64,000 nucleotides of DNA from Jacaranda mimosifolia (GCA_018894105.1 CM032124.1:4139501-4203500); one strand, 5' to 3'. Counted from the stretch's first letter, positions 34,734 to 47,366 are shown. Notes: generated from the letters alone by a model not told the origin. Numbers and translations: made by a program.

Positions 34734-37700
34734 TGTGACACCCCACTCTGGGTATCCCAAAGCTGAGATATCAAAACGTTCCATTCAATAATTCTGAACC
34801 AAAAATTACAATTCAATAGGCCCATAATCAGACATTTCATGTTCATCAGAAATAGCAACGGATTCAAACTTAAACAAACCTGTAATATACAACACATAAC
34901 TAAATGCATGCCACCAGATTTCCAATTCAACTTATCAAAAGCAGCGGAATTACAACCTTACCAAACTTGATAATCTATAAAACGAAGGCCAAAATTCATG
35001 TTCTTATATAACGAAATATTTACAACATTTAAATCATCCCTATCATCATAACGTATCATAGATCTCAAATCCATACTTAGCAATCAGACGACTTCCATAT
35101 ATACATACAACATCTGATCTATTACAAAACATACTCTTATCCAGCATGGAGTCCAAATCCCTTGCTTAGTCCCTGTCTGAGAGAATCAAAATAAACGGGG
35201 GGGTTAAGTCCAAAGGACTTCGTGAGGGATAACTGTAAGCATAACAAAAGGAATCTGTTGAGGGAGAATCAACTCAACAGACTGTAAATCAACAGTCAGG
35301 CAGAACAGATCAGAATACGGTCAGACAATCGATCAGGCAGGCAATCAGTCAGTCGCATTCAGTCATTCAGTCAAGCATGCAATCATTCAATCAGTCCGGA
35401 AACAATCAAAATCAATCAATAAACAGACCAGATCAATCGAATCAATCTAACAGATCATATCAGTCCCTTAACAGCTCGTCCCGCTTTACAGCTGGGAACA
35501 ACATATCAGCACGTCCCGAACTTAACAGCTGGGAACAACATATCAGCTCGTCCCGCTTTACAGTTGGGAACAACATATCAGCACGTCCCGCTTTACAGTT
35601 GGGAACAACATATCAGCACGTCCCGAACTTAACAGCTGGGAACAACATATCAGCTCGTCCCGCTTTACAGCTGGGAACAACATATCAGCACGTCCCGCTT
35701 TACAGCTGGGAACAACATATCAGCACGTCCCGCCTTACAGCTGGGAACAACATATCAGCTCGTCCCGCTTTACAGTTGGGAACAACATATTAGCTTGTCC
35801 CGCTTTACAGCTGGGAACAACATATCAGATCGGTAACAGATAACAGACAGTCGGATATCAGATTAACAGATAACAGTACGGACGGATAACAGATGTCAAT
35901 CGAAGGATAACAGTAGATGCCCAAGAATAGCCTTAGCACATCGCTCATACCTAGGAATAACCCTAGCATATGGCTGACAAACTGAATACCCAGGGAATAG
36001 CCCTTAGCGTATTGGACTTACAGAACGAATACCCAAGGAATAGCCCCTAGCGTATCAGACGTACAGACAATTCAGAACAGTATAGAAGTGCCGACAGGGC
36101 AAACAGTAATAGTACTGGACAGTACAGATACCAGAACAAACAGATAGCAAGACATATAATAGAACGAACATATAACATATATCAGAAAACGTTATGAGCT
36201 TTAGAACCAACAGAAGCAGAATCAGAACAGAAATAACCCGCGCAGGGGTGTCCGAATCAGATATCAGAATATCAAAGATCTTAACAGATCACAGATTTCA
36301 ATAATAGTTCAATCAATTCAGAAACAGTAACCCGCACAGGGGTTTATCACAATTACCGATAAATGAAATGAAGTGCCAGATTGGCAGACCCTCACAGGGG
36401 TTCAACAATTCACGAATAGCGGTAATCAAAGCAATAACCCAAAGTGGGAGACCCTTACAAGGGTTCAGAACAGAATCAAATAACAACCAGAATCCAAACA
36501 CGGTTCTGAGTAACGTACAGAAACAGTAAACCCACACAGGGGTTAATTTCAATAACAGATAGTTCAATAGGGTGCCAAATTGGCAGAGCCTCATAGGTAT
36601 AACAAGTACCAAGAGGGATAGATCCTCACCTCCGTAATCTCAGAAGTGCTATCACGGTCAGTAGCCTATTGGTCCGCAAGACCCATTTCGTTGTTACCTA
36701 TCCAAAAAGTAATATTTATAATCAAAATCCATACTTAATTCTATTAATCACAATTATACCATTAACGATCCAGAATCACTAATTTATCAATTAATACAGT
36801 ATCTCATTCCTATTTCAAGGTCATGAACATAATCCTTACATAATCAATTCCTAATCAAATGCCATTTAATCTTATAATACAATCCTTAATACTATAATAA
36901 GTCCAAGTTGGCATTATGCATGAGTCCAGGTCCACTAAATTCATATTCCATAGCATGGGAAACCAACACATATATATATATATAACAACTCTCCAATTCT
37001 CTACCACAACTACACAACGAGACCTTGGTTTCACGAACCAACCACGCCACTGCGTTCGCCACGTCGGGATGAAGAAACTGCACTGAGATTGCCGGAGCAC
37101 CACCACCGGCCACCGGAGCGCCGCCGTCCGCCGCTGCCGGAAAATTCTCAAACCGAGCAGTCCAACTCCTTTCGAGCTCCTGAGTCCAACGGTACAGTTA
37201 GATTTCTGTTTAGACGCCTGTATCCTCCGAAAACTCCAATTTTCAGACCAATTTATAAACACACCGCCCAACTCCGATCACTATTTTCTCAACTTCTGGC
37301 CGTTCTTCAACCACATGCAACCATACAGACCTCTTCCTCACACCTTAAGCTTTCCAAAACACCCCTCAAACACCTAAATCACCACCGGAAAATGTTAAAC
37401 CCATCACCACCAAAAAATCGGGTCTTCCTCCGCCGTGGGGCTCCGCCGTCCGATGGCTTGCATGGTGGTGGAAATGGACACTAGGCATGTGGGGAAAGAG
37501 TTTGGTGGGGTTAGATCGGGGTTTAGGTCGCCGGAGATAGGATCATGGTGGTGGTTGACTCTCGGTTGAAGGAGGAAGAAAAATGGAATAGTAATGAAGA
37601 AAGAAGAAAAAATGGGAAGAAGGAAGAAAAGAAAAAGAGAAGGAAAGCTGCCCGATTTCCAAAATCCAATTTTCTATTTTTGCGATTAAGTCCCTAATAT

Positions 37701-37848
37701 TATAAGATTCCTCAATTGAATCCCAAACTTCCAATTTCCTTGCAATTATGTCCTTTTATTATTAATTGTGAGCCCTAAAATCCGATTAACCGAAATCTTA
37801 ATTTCTAAATCTCAATTTTCTGAAATACTGAATTTTAGGGGTGTTACA
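34734..37848 (-). mobile_element. Solo LTR, 3.1 kb, probably Ty3/gypsy
   Basis: Bounded by TGTGACACCCC and GGGGTGTTACA, with a perfect 5-bp target-site duplication GAACT (34729-34733, 37849-37853) and no internal retroviral domains between, so it is a solo LTR left by recombination. The minus strand starts TGTAACACCCC, typical of long LTRs of plant gypsy chromoviruses; orientation and lineage are inference. Inside are a 10-unit tandem array (35473-35826), several AACCCGCACAGGGGTT-type repeats (36230-36560), a TATATATATA run near 36971-36983 and a GC-rich purine/pyrimidine section (37000-37640). Confidence 0.88.
35473..35826. repeat. Ten-unit 35/37-bp tandem array in the solo LTR
   Basis: Units begin AGCWCGTCCCG and end GGGAACAACATATC. 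Eight are 35 bp and two (units 2 and 5) are 37 bp, with AACTTAAC in place of CTTTAC. The array is uninterrupted, with no spacers. An open frame at 35377-35793 reads through it by chance of repeat length. Confidence 0.93.
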
Positions 37849-37853
37849 GAACT

Positions 37854-39180
37854 AGTACTTGATCAAATCAACCTCATTGATCAAATCAACCTCATGTACA
37901 ATAGATTGAATATCTTTTATTGTGATGACATCAATAGTTTTTGGGCACGGACAAAATGAGGTTTCATATCAAAATTATATTGCAAGCTGTTGTGATAAGC
38001 AGTAATTCTTAGGGGCTGCCTAGTGACTGCTTGTATCTAATCACTAAATAGCCACCACATTCTGTGATTTCAAGTGTGTGGGTTAAAAAATGGTGTTGAA
38101 CTCTACTATCTCCATGATTTGACTGCCTATTCTTTGTACAATGGCGTATTAACCACTAGATCAAATATATTTTCATATGTGCTAATTTTTATAATATAAT
38201 ATGTATCGTACGTACAAATTTAAAAATAAGTATAATTAATTTTCTTGTAATTAAATTACTATTATTTTTTAGTTTTAAAATTTAACAACAATTGTTCATT
38301 TAAGATTTTTATATTTTTCAATCTAATATAATACAATTTTATTATTTATAAATATTACCTCTAAAATTTAAGCATATATATTAATTTATCAAAATATATA
38401 AACACATTATAAATAGTATATACATACTAATAAGTATAGTAATAAATAGTATACACATATATATAGAAATACATGTATATGCTGATAAATATATTCATTA
38501 ATATATAATGTTATGTATATTAGTATATGATGTTACTAAAACTGGATTTAAGGGCATTTTGGTAAATTAAATAAAAATAACAAATGTACCCACTTGAGAG
38601 CCCGAAGAACAAGCCAAATACCTAATGAATTCAGAAAAACCCTAATGGACCTAAGTCCATCCAGACCGAAAATCTATAAATAACAAGTTCTAGAGAGAAA
38701 AGAGGGACCGAAAATCATTTAGAAAATTTCTTAGAGTGGAAAATCTCTTGAGAAGAACATATCTCTTTACGGGCATTCCTGAGAAGATGGATCGACAGCA
38801 CTCTACTATTTTTCGAAAAGGACCTTGCTTCACTTTTGAATGGCATCAATATATATATATATATTATTGACATGTATATATATATAGATTAATTAATTAT
38901 CACATTCTTTCTTTGAATAATTATACTATTCTTATTTTATTTCTTTTTGTATCTTTCCATAAACTTACAGATGTTCAATTAAATGAATATAAGATAGAAA
39001 TATTTTATTATTATATGTTTATATATGAAATCATATATATTTATATATTTTTTAGATATATATGCACATTATAATCTTTAAAAATACATAAATATATAAA
39101 ATTATATTTATATATGTATATAAAACAACACAATATTATATTACTTATATAAGTATAATATAAATTTATGTTATATATTT
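37854..39180. other. Non-coding spacer in duplication copy 2
   Basis: 37950-38015 matches 13905-13985 of copy 1. A stretch at about 38540-38830 looks like a pol II start region or LTR piece: CTATAAATAAC at about 38674-38684 followed by AGAGAGAAAAGAGGG. The rest is AT microsatellite-rich. No gene supported. Confidence 0.45.
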
Positions 39181-39550
39181 CAAATTTGTGATTGATTATT
39201 GACTGAAAAATCCAGTCATTAATTAGTGACCACATCAACAATCAAAAGAAAATTTGATCATAAATTAGTCATAAAAAAATAATTGGTTATTAGTTAGTGA
39301 CTGCATAATCAGGGACTGGAAAAAAAGTTCAGTCACTAATTAGAGACCGAATTAGTAATCGTGTAAAGGTGGTCATTGATACAATAGTGACCGATTAGCA
39401 ATTGTGTAAAGATAGTCATCGATGCAGTCATTAATCGTTACTAAGCTGTCACTAATTCTTTTTTAAGATTATATTCAAATCAGTTACTAATTGATGGTTT
39501 CCACTAAACTTTCATCACTAAAACTCAATTTGTTTTTTTTTTTTTAGTGA
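39180..39550. mobile_element. CACTA terminal remnant
   Basis: Many AGTGACCG/AGTCACTAATTAG motifs in both orientations and a right end of T-run plus TTTTTAGTG, as in the other CACTA copies. A partial left counterpart (CTAGTGACTGC) lies near 38030. No coding sequence. Confidence 0.55.
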
Positions 39551-39611
39551 AAACTTACAAACAAAATTTAGTTAACTAATCAACAGCACATTCATAAATT
39601 AATTTTGGATG

Positions 39612-41164
39612 TATTGAAATTTGACTCGATTATTTGGAGACCTAGTTTGATTAGAATTAGAACTCATTCTTGTATGAAGTTCCCTAATTTTAGGTGAAGT
39701 AGTCAATTAATTTTCTATTATAAATAGAGGTTCTTATTTGATTACTTGATAGAAAGGACACTTGTGGAACTAATGATACTCATGGGTTAGTTATTGTGAG
39801 TACGAGTAGAACAATTCAAAGGGGTAGAGTGAGTATCTCTTTGGTAGTTATGATAAGGGTTGTACAAGGGATTTTTTGCTTGAGTTTGGGTACGTCAAAT
39901 TCAAGGGTTGGCTTGTATTGGTAAAATTCTATCATAATTGAAGAAAGAAAACTCACGTGGAGGTGGATTTGTTGAACCACGTAAATTTGTGTTTGTTTTA
40001 TTTTTCTATCTGTCGGGTATTAATTTTGTCATCAACTTTGTGAGTGTAATTTGTGGATTCCTGATAAGTTAAATATTATGCCTAAATTGCTTCCGACAAG
40101 TTGGTATCGGAGCCTTTGGTTGGGGCTGCAAGTTATTTAATTTTTCGGGGATGAGCAGTGTCATTGACAAATTACTTCATGATTCAAAAATTTAATGACA
40201 AAGGGAATTTCACTCTTTAGCAAGGAAAGGTGGAGGATCTCCTAATTCAACAAGCCTAACAGTGGCGTTGAAGAGAAGGTAGGAGAAACCGATATATATG
40301 AAGGATTTATAGTGGGAAGATTTGACTTTGTATATATTACAAACAACATTATCATTAATGTTGTGGAGATGATTGCATTTTGGATGATTGCATTTTGGAT
40401 TCCAAATGCATAATGCATGTTTGCTCCATGGAAGATTATTTTTGATTCACTTCAATCATGGAAGACAGGTAATTTGTCTTTGTGCGATGATTCTATTTGG
40501 AGAGTCATGAGTATTGGAGTGGTGAAAATCAAAATAGCTGTTGGAGCAGTTCATACTTTAGGTGGTTTAACCTATATCATAAAGATACAAAAGAATCCAA
40601 TTTACTTGAGCCAGTTGAAATCCAAAGGCTATGAATATTCACTGGAGGTGGAGTCCTAAAAGTCACACATTAAGTTGTACATGTGCATTGATCGGGATGA
40701 GTTAGTTGGTGTCAGGACCTTACTAATTCGGCATGTTTAGTGGTATTTTGAAGGTCGATGAAATTTGGTTTGCGATGGAGTCATGAACAATTGGTGAAAT
40801 GAGAAATCTCATCAAGGTGGAGATTGTTGGGATTTGACTCGGTTATCTGGAGACCAAGTTTTGCTAGAATTAAGACTCCTTATTGTATTAGGTTTTCTAG
40901 TTTTATGTGAAGTAGTCAAGTAATTTCTATTATAAATAGAGGTACTTATTTGATTATTTAATAGAGATGACACTCGTGGAACTCATAATTGAAGAAAGAA
41001 AACTCCTGCAGAGGTAGGTGGAATTTGCCGAACTACGTAAATCTGTGTCTATTTTATTTTTTTATTTGTCGGGTATTAATTTTGTCACCAACTTTGTGAG
41101 TGTAACTTGTGGATTCTTAATAAATAAAACTTTGTACTTAAATTGCTTCTGCTGTGCTCCAACA
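39612..41164 (+). mobile_element. Internally deleted copia retrotransposon (element 3)
   Basis: LTRs 39612-40098 (487 bp) and 40825-41164 (340 bp, with an internal deletion), flanked by GGATG (39607-39611) and AGATG (41165-41169). After the left LTR comes the primer site TTGGTATCGGAGCC; before the right LTR is the polypurine tract AAGGTGGAGAT. Only 726 internal bases remain: a gag scrap (GKVEDLLIQQ at about 40228-40257) and a protease-region fragment (40417-40659). All of integrase to RNase H is missing. The paralogous locus in copy 1 (15130-15147) is empty, so it inserted after the segmental duplication. Confidence 0.92.
40417..40659 (+). pseudogene. copia protease-region fragment
   Basis: 80-residue frame resembling the segment around and after the copia protease active site (MFAPWKIIFDSLQSWKTGN and later SKGYEYSLE), with the expected catalytic box damaged just upstream. 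Part of element 3; cannot be functional alone. Confidence 0.7.
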
Positions 41165-41551
41165 AGATGTAAACTTTAAGGTCACATAAGAATGAGGTGA
41201 TAATTTATTCAAAGGATACAAAAAAGTCAGATACGTGACTCCTGCTCACAATAAAAAAAAATAAGTATTTTTTACAGTAATCAAGACAAGCCATATCTAG
41301 ATCAGAGGCTACACAATAACATCTCGTACTGTATAATTTGATATGTTACACATGTAAATCATATGATATTCAATTCATACACCTAATCTTTTTTTCCCCC
41401 AAACGTGTACCAAGAATTGATTATGAACAACCAATCTTCAAATGACAAAGTTATAGCAGATCCAATAATCTCGATTCTTCAATGCAACTGCTTTATTTAT
41501 AGTTTATACATATATATCAGCTAAAGAAAACTTTTACGGTCGTAAAATGAA

Positions 41552-43211
41552 CTAAAAATGATACTGAGTGGCAACTGCAAGAAGAGGAACAGTTCTATAA
41601 ATCACAACTCCAGCTGGGCGTTCAGTCATGTCCAAATCTTTCTTATCATCTGGCAATTTCCAGTCAAATTTCTGGACAAGATTTGCTAACACGAACTCAG
41701 TAGCAGCCATGGCAAATGCAATCCCTGGACAGCCCCTTCTCCCAGCTCCAAATGGGATGAACTCGAAATCCAGGCCCTTAAAGTCTATGGATGAATTTAA
41801 AAACCTGTCAGGGTCAAACTTTTCTGGCTCATCCCAAGTGGCAGGATCCCTGCCGATGGCCCAGGCATTAGTTATAGCCATTGTTCCAGCTGAAATATTG
41901 TACCCCATGATTTTCACATCTTTTCTTGCTACTCGCGGTAGTAGCAGTGCGACTGGAGTGTGGCAACGAAGAGTTTCCTTGATCACGGCTTTCAGATAAT
42001 GCATTTTTTCTAAATCATTATCTGTTATTTTGTGTTTGTCTTTAGCAACTTCTTTTACTTCGTTTTGCAATTGGCTTAGGACTGTAGGATGTCGTAAGAG
42101 TTCCGCCATAGCCCATTGTAGAACTACCGATGTGGTATCAGTTCCAGCGAAAAATATATCCTGTAGAATATACACCATACAACAAGAAAGAGGGTGAATT
42201 GAAAAGATTTTATGGTATAATAATCCTGAAAATTGAACGTAATCCTGAAAATTGAACGTTCACAGTGAAACTAACACCCTAAAAAATACTTACCAAAATT
42301 ATGGCTTTGATACTATCCCTGTCAATGGAGACAGCAGTGGAATTATTCTGGTAAATGTCAAGCAAAATATCAACAAAATTTTCTCCATTTTTTTTCTGAT
42401 CAGCCTGCTCCTTGGGAGCTTCCGAGCGCTCCTGGATCACTCCGTCCAGGAATTCATCCAGTTCTTTAGCAACCTTATCAACTCGTGTATCAAAGCCATT
42501 AACTCGATTAATCCACGAAAGCCATGGAACGTAATCTCCAACAGTAAAGGTCCCAAACAGCTGCAAGACTTCTCTCAACAGTGAAATGAATTTGCTGCCG
42601 TTTTCCCCACCATTGTACTTCCTGCCAAATGCTGATCTACAAACCACATCATTAGTAAGCTCATTAAACATCTCGCTCAAATTCACAGAGGAAGAAGATA
42701 TTCTGATCTTTTCCATCAAAAGGGATGTTTCTTCTTCCCTGATGAAATGGAAAGATCGAACCCTTTTGTTACTCAGCAGTTGGAGGACACAAATGCTCTT
42801 CAACTGTCTCCAGTATTTGCCATAAGGCGCAACGAATAAATCTTTATTGTTGTAGAGAATTCGCCTGGTAACACTTGTTTCGAACTTGTCCGCAAAGGTG
42901 ACGTCATGAGTTTTCATGATTTCCTTGGCTGCATCGGCCGATGAGACGATAAGTGTTGGCACTTTGCCCAAGTGAAGAAGCATGAGTGGCCCATGTTTTT
43001 TGGCCATTGATTGGAGATTGCGGTGAGGCGATGAGCCCAATTGATGGAGATTTCCCAGTATTGGTAGCTTTGATGGTGATGGGGGTAAATTCTTGTTTCC
43101 AGCAGATTTATGGAACCATTTGTTTATACACCAGAACAAGAATGAAGATACCAGAGCTTGCAGTATTATTTCATCCATTTGTTTCTGTAGCAGCAGCTGG
43201 AATTTGGACAT
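41552..43211 (-). CDS. Cytochrome P450, CYP71A-like (gene 2)
   Basis: CYP71-clan ER-anchored mono-oxygenase, substrate unknown. CDS is join(42294-43211, 41552-42160) on the minus strand, 508 residues. The intron 42161-42293 is only 133 bp (384 bp in gene 1), with GTAAGT donor and TACAG acceptor in the same phase-0 position. Visible: start MSKFQLLLQKQMDEII, membrane anchor about 14-32, PPSP 43-46, I-helix AGTDTT 311-316, ETLR 368-371, PDRF 423-426, and heme motif FGAGRRGCPG with Cys450. One extra residue relative to gene 1 occurs near the C-end (RPAGVVI). Both end in TQYHF. The frame is open and every P450 signature is kept, so it looks functional. Confidence 0.95.
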
Positions 43212-43329
43212 GTTTCTATCTTATGTTTTACTTGTCCTCAATGTGTTAACTTTATGCACGTGTATGGTTTGCGTTTCGTTGGACTGTCAAATTAAATAGA
43301 CCTCCTCATAGCTCATTTTGGATTAACTT

Positions 43330-44900
43330 AACACATAGTTACCTAACACTCTGCATGAGTTTCAGTACAAATTTTACTGTATTGTGGGCCTAAGCCACCG
43401 GTTATCCGAAGAACTTAAAACACTACTATTTCAAGCTCTTTACAAAGTATCTCAAACTTTTAAAAAATTATTTTGCTGAAACTACAAACTTTTCGGAAAC
43501 TACAATTATCCAAGTCAAATAAATCTTTTCAGGCGGCTTTATTGAAATTTGAGGAGTTTTGTTGATGGGATAGAACTTCATTTTTTTTTTTTTTTTTTTT
43601 TTTTTTCTCCCTCCTGAATTTCCCCTATTTTAAACAAGTGCAACAATTTGAATTTGCCTTATTTTGAACTCAATGTTGATTTAGGAAAAGAACCTACCTC
43701 CCTTGTAATCTAATTAATTGGTCTGTCAGATAGAAATAAGACGCGTTTGGGTATAGAAAAATTGTACTCTTTCCATTTATAATTGAACTTATATGAATAT
43801 GACAAGTTACATATATCGTTGTTTAATTAGCAAAAAGATTGAATGTATTATTATGTTAAAAATAAATTAAATTAATAATTATATCGATTGGTCAACAAGT
43901 TTACAAACACCAACTATTATAATTTGAGTTTCGGACCTCATGCGAAATTAGTCCATGGATAGTTGTGGTTGGTGGTTCCAATAGGGGAATATTGATCATA
44001 TTGAGGCATGGTAAAATTAATTTTACCTAGTCAATGTTGCTATAGTAATGAAAGAAGAATCAGAATGTAAGTGTTCTTTGAGTTTGTTAAAATCCCGGTT
44101 TGTGCTTCAATTGGTTTTACATCGTATGCTTAATTTGCACTTCAATTTTTTCCATTAGATTTATTGAAAGAGAGTTTATCTGTATTGTCTTCTATATAAA
44201 CTTTAAGTTGGGTTATGTGACATGAAATAATCGAATTTTATCAAAGGAAAAACAAAAATATAATCATATTCTTACTTCAATTGAGTGGTATTTATTTTTA
44301 AAAAAATCATTTGAAAAATGAACCTTATTTTTGAAATATCCAAAAAAGAGACAAAAATTTAATACAGGACGGGAAATACCATTATCACTTACTATCATTT
44401 ATTTAGTGATTTGCTAGAGGCCTATGTTCAATATAGTTTTTGCTACAATATTCTTATGATTGAGTAGGACCGGAAAACAAATCAAATATTTTCCATGCTT
44501 GAATTGAGATCGATCACTAAAAGCTTGTTTAAACTCAACTCATTATCATAGCATGAACTAAGTTTGAGTACATTTTTCATTAAATAAAATTTGATGGTCG
44601 ACTTGAGCTCGACCCTATTAGCAAAAAGAAATTATAAGATGTGTATGGTACTTGAACTATACTCATGTTTGAGTCAATTAAAATTCATTCAAACTTGATT
44701 TAATTAACAATTAAATTAAGCTCGAACACAATATTTATGATTTTGTAAAATTCAAATAAATTTATGCCACAATATATCCGGCTCAACTAGATTATATTTA
44801 CATCACTACAATTTATAATTCACTACACACACAAAAAGAAAAAAATATATATTAAATACACTTAATAGTGATGATGGGCATATTACAAACAGTTATCTGA
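43330..44900. repeat. P450-upstream repeat unit A
   Basis: First of three related, diverged units. The head is at about 43418-43620 (CACTACTATTTCAAG, then TCTCAAACTTTTA...AAATTATTT, then GATGGGATAGAA and a T-run). A middle block is at 43770-43930 and a tail at 43960-44640 (CAATGTTGCTATAGTAATG, TTGAGTAGGACCGGAAAA, GGTCGACTTGAGCTCGAC). No gene. Confidence 0.7.
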
Positions 44901-46206
44901 AGGATGTAAACACTACTATTTCAAGATGTATTTTATATACTCTACAAAGTCTATATGTCAAACTTTTAGAAAATTATTCCGTGGAAGCTACAAAATTTCA
45001 AAAACTACAATCCCTGAGAAATAAATCTTTTTCTGGCTGCGGCTTTCTTGAAACTGAAAATTTCTGTTGGTGGTGGGATAGAATTTCATGTGTTTTTTTC
45101 TTTCCCCTATTTTAAGGTGCTTATGCAATGTTGTGGGCAGCCGTTCCCCTAGCAAGTGTGGATAGGTGGACTATATAAGCATGAACGTCCTGTATTTTTT
45201 ACCGCAAATCTCTTTGCATTGATCATATTAATTTTTTTTTCTCATTGTATCGAAATAGAGATCTGATTTAAACGACCAGGTACAAGAGTCCCTATGAGGG
45301 CGATAGTGGCAATCTTTTGTTGCTACAAGGCTTGCTTTAACAAATTAATTTTTGTGAGAAAATATAGCTAGGCCACTTTTTTTTTTTTTTTTTTTAATTT
45401 TCAGCTCCTCTTTCTATTCCATTACAAAATGAAAATTGAAAATCATCACATTCTATCTATTTTCATTTAAAATATTCTTTTTTTTTTTTTTCATTTTCAA
45501 ACTCTTTTTAAACGTGCCATATCATCCTACTATTACATCGATTAAATTCAAACTTAATTTGACATAAAGTACCCACTATTATTTTAAAATTAATAAAGTA
45601 TATATTTTTAAGAAAATAAATCTTCAAAAATATTAAAAAATACAAATCAACCTACTTTTTAATCTTATACATATTCTAGTAATTGCTTTCTAACATTTCA
45701 TCTAAACACATTTTTACTTTTATTTTCAATTAATCCATAGCTAACTTTTCAACTTAAAATGAAAACTGCAAATAGCTGTGGAAATAAAACCAAACGGTCC
45801 GGTAGTAAGAATAAACTCAAAACAAAGTCCAAGAAAGAACAACAAAAATTGTTCAAATTTTGGCGATAATATTTGTAAACCTTTTTGGAAGATGATATTG
45901 TATATCTAATTTGACTGCACACATAGTTCCAAATGAAAGTACGTCCAAAAATAAAAATAGCATTTTTACAATTTTTTTTTTTTAAATTAGCAATTGCAAA
46001 TGAACGGTATCATATATAAAATTAAAGATACCGATCACCAGACAACTATTCCCTATATTCACTCACTACTTGCTAGCAGCTCTGTGGTTATTTCTTTTAA
46101 TTTCTTGATTAGAATTCGGACTCTAACGTAAGAGTTTATTATCTCTCGTAAAAGAATTGTTCTTTCTTGCATAAATTTTCAGACCTCATGAATTAGTACG
46201 CGGATG

Positions 46207-47316
46207 TAGACCTGCCATACCCTAAAATACCCAAACAAAAATACTTAATTTTTACCCAATCCTAAAATACCAAAAAGAATGAGACCCTAATCCTACCCTA
46301 CCCTAACTAACCTAAGACCCATTGGGTCTAGTTTATTGAACTTATATTTTTAATGTACACACTAATTTTCTTAATATATACTAAAAATATTATTTGTCAT
46401 ACGATAACAAAAAATAATTTTTTTCTATATTTAATTTAATTATTTAATTTAAATTAATTAATTTTAATTTTTTTGCTAATTAAATTAACTATTTTATTAA
46501 TATAATAGTTAAACTTTATTAATATAATTAGCAGTTAAACTTTTTGCTAATTAAAAAAAATACAGTTTAAAATTAGTTTTTATTAAAACAGTTAATAAAA
46601 ACAGTTTATTAAAAAAATAGTAATAAAGATACTTTATTAAAAAAAAAAAGTTAATAAAACCAGTTTATTAAAAAAAAAGTTAATAAAAACAGTTTATTAA
46701 AAAAGCATACAGGTTATTAAAACAACAGTTAATAAAAATAGTTTATTAAAAAAATAGTTAATTAAAAACCATAAAGTTTATTAAAAAAATAGTTAATAAA
46801 AACAGTTTAAAAGCAAATTTTTTTTTCTATATTTAATTTTATAAAAACAATTAATTTCTATATTAATAACTTTATTCATTAGCAAAATTAATTTTATTAA
46901 TTATTTTTGTAAAAATATTTATTCCACTATTAATTTTATTAATAAAAAATGTTCAACTATTGCTATTCCAAGTTTTTTCAAAAAAAAGAAAATTTGCTAT
47001 CTCAATTTATTAACTTTATTAATTTAGTTTAATTTTTAATGATTTTTTTTTTAATTGTTACCATTCATTCACATATTTATAATTTTTATATATAAAAAGT
47101 TTATCGTTAATATAAATTTAATTTCGGTATAAATAATTTTTAGTTTCATAAATTAAATTTAAGTATAAAGTAATGGATAAGTTATGGGTATGGGTACATG
47201 AGTAATTTATGGGTATAGATCATGCCCATATCCATTATATTATCTTTAATAAGCACGGGTACGGGTATAACATTTTGGGTATGGGTAGGGTAATACCTTA
47301 CCCATTTATAGGCCTA
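46207..47316. mobile_element. Non-autonomous hAT-like element, family G copy 2
   Basis: 1110 bp with ends TAGACCTGCC...ATAGGCCTA, flanked by 8-bp duplications CGCGGATG (46199-46206) and CGTGGATG (47317-47324), seven of eight matching. The interior is very AT-rich with repeated AACAGTTTATTAAAAAA units (46560-46810). Related to 20045-20984 and to the copy cut by the window end. Confidence 0.85.
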
Positions 47317-47366
47317 CGTGGATGGTTGTCATTGGTGCTTCCATTGCTGTAATATTGAATAGGGAA

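Larger units (their letters stand above)
32160..46080. repeat. Segmental duplication, copy 2 (with P450 gene 2)
   Basis: Direct duplicate of about 5450-22984, same gene orientation. Between shared blocks it carries its own insertions: a hAT-like element (33683-34512), a solo LTR (34734-37848), CACTA remnants (about 39180-39550) and a deleted copia (39612-41164). It keeps the tRNA-Arg gene that copy 1 has lost. Confidence 0.8.

Noticed and set aside
35377..35793. 138-residue open frame with regular peptide repeats
   Set aside because: It is the translation of the 35/37-bp tandem array in a solo LTR and has no independent gene features.
35473..35826. Possible CRISPR-like array
   Set aside because: Units are contiguous without spacers, in a plant LTR; it is an ordinary tandem repeat.
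37089..37484. 131-residue frame rich in Pro, Arg and His, and overlapping minus frames 36855-37271
   Set aside because: Lies within the solo LTR; low-complexity translation on both strands reflects GC-rich composition.
43572..43606. Long T-run as a terminator
   Set aside because: A homopolymer in repeat unit A, not positioned after any pol III gene.
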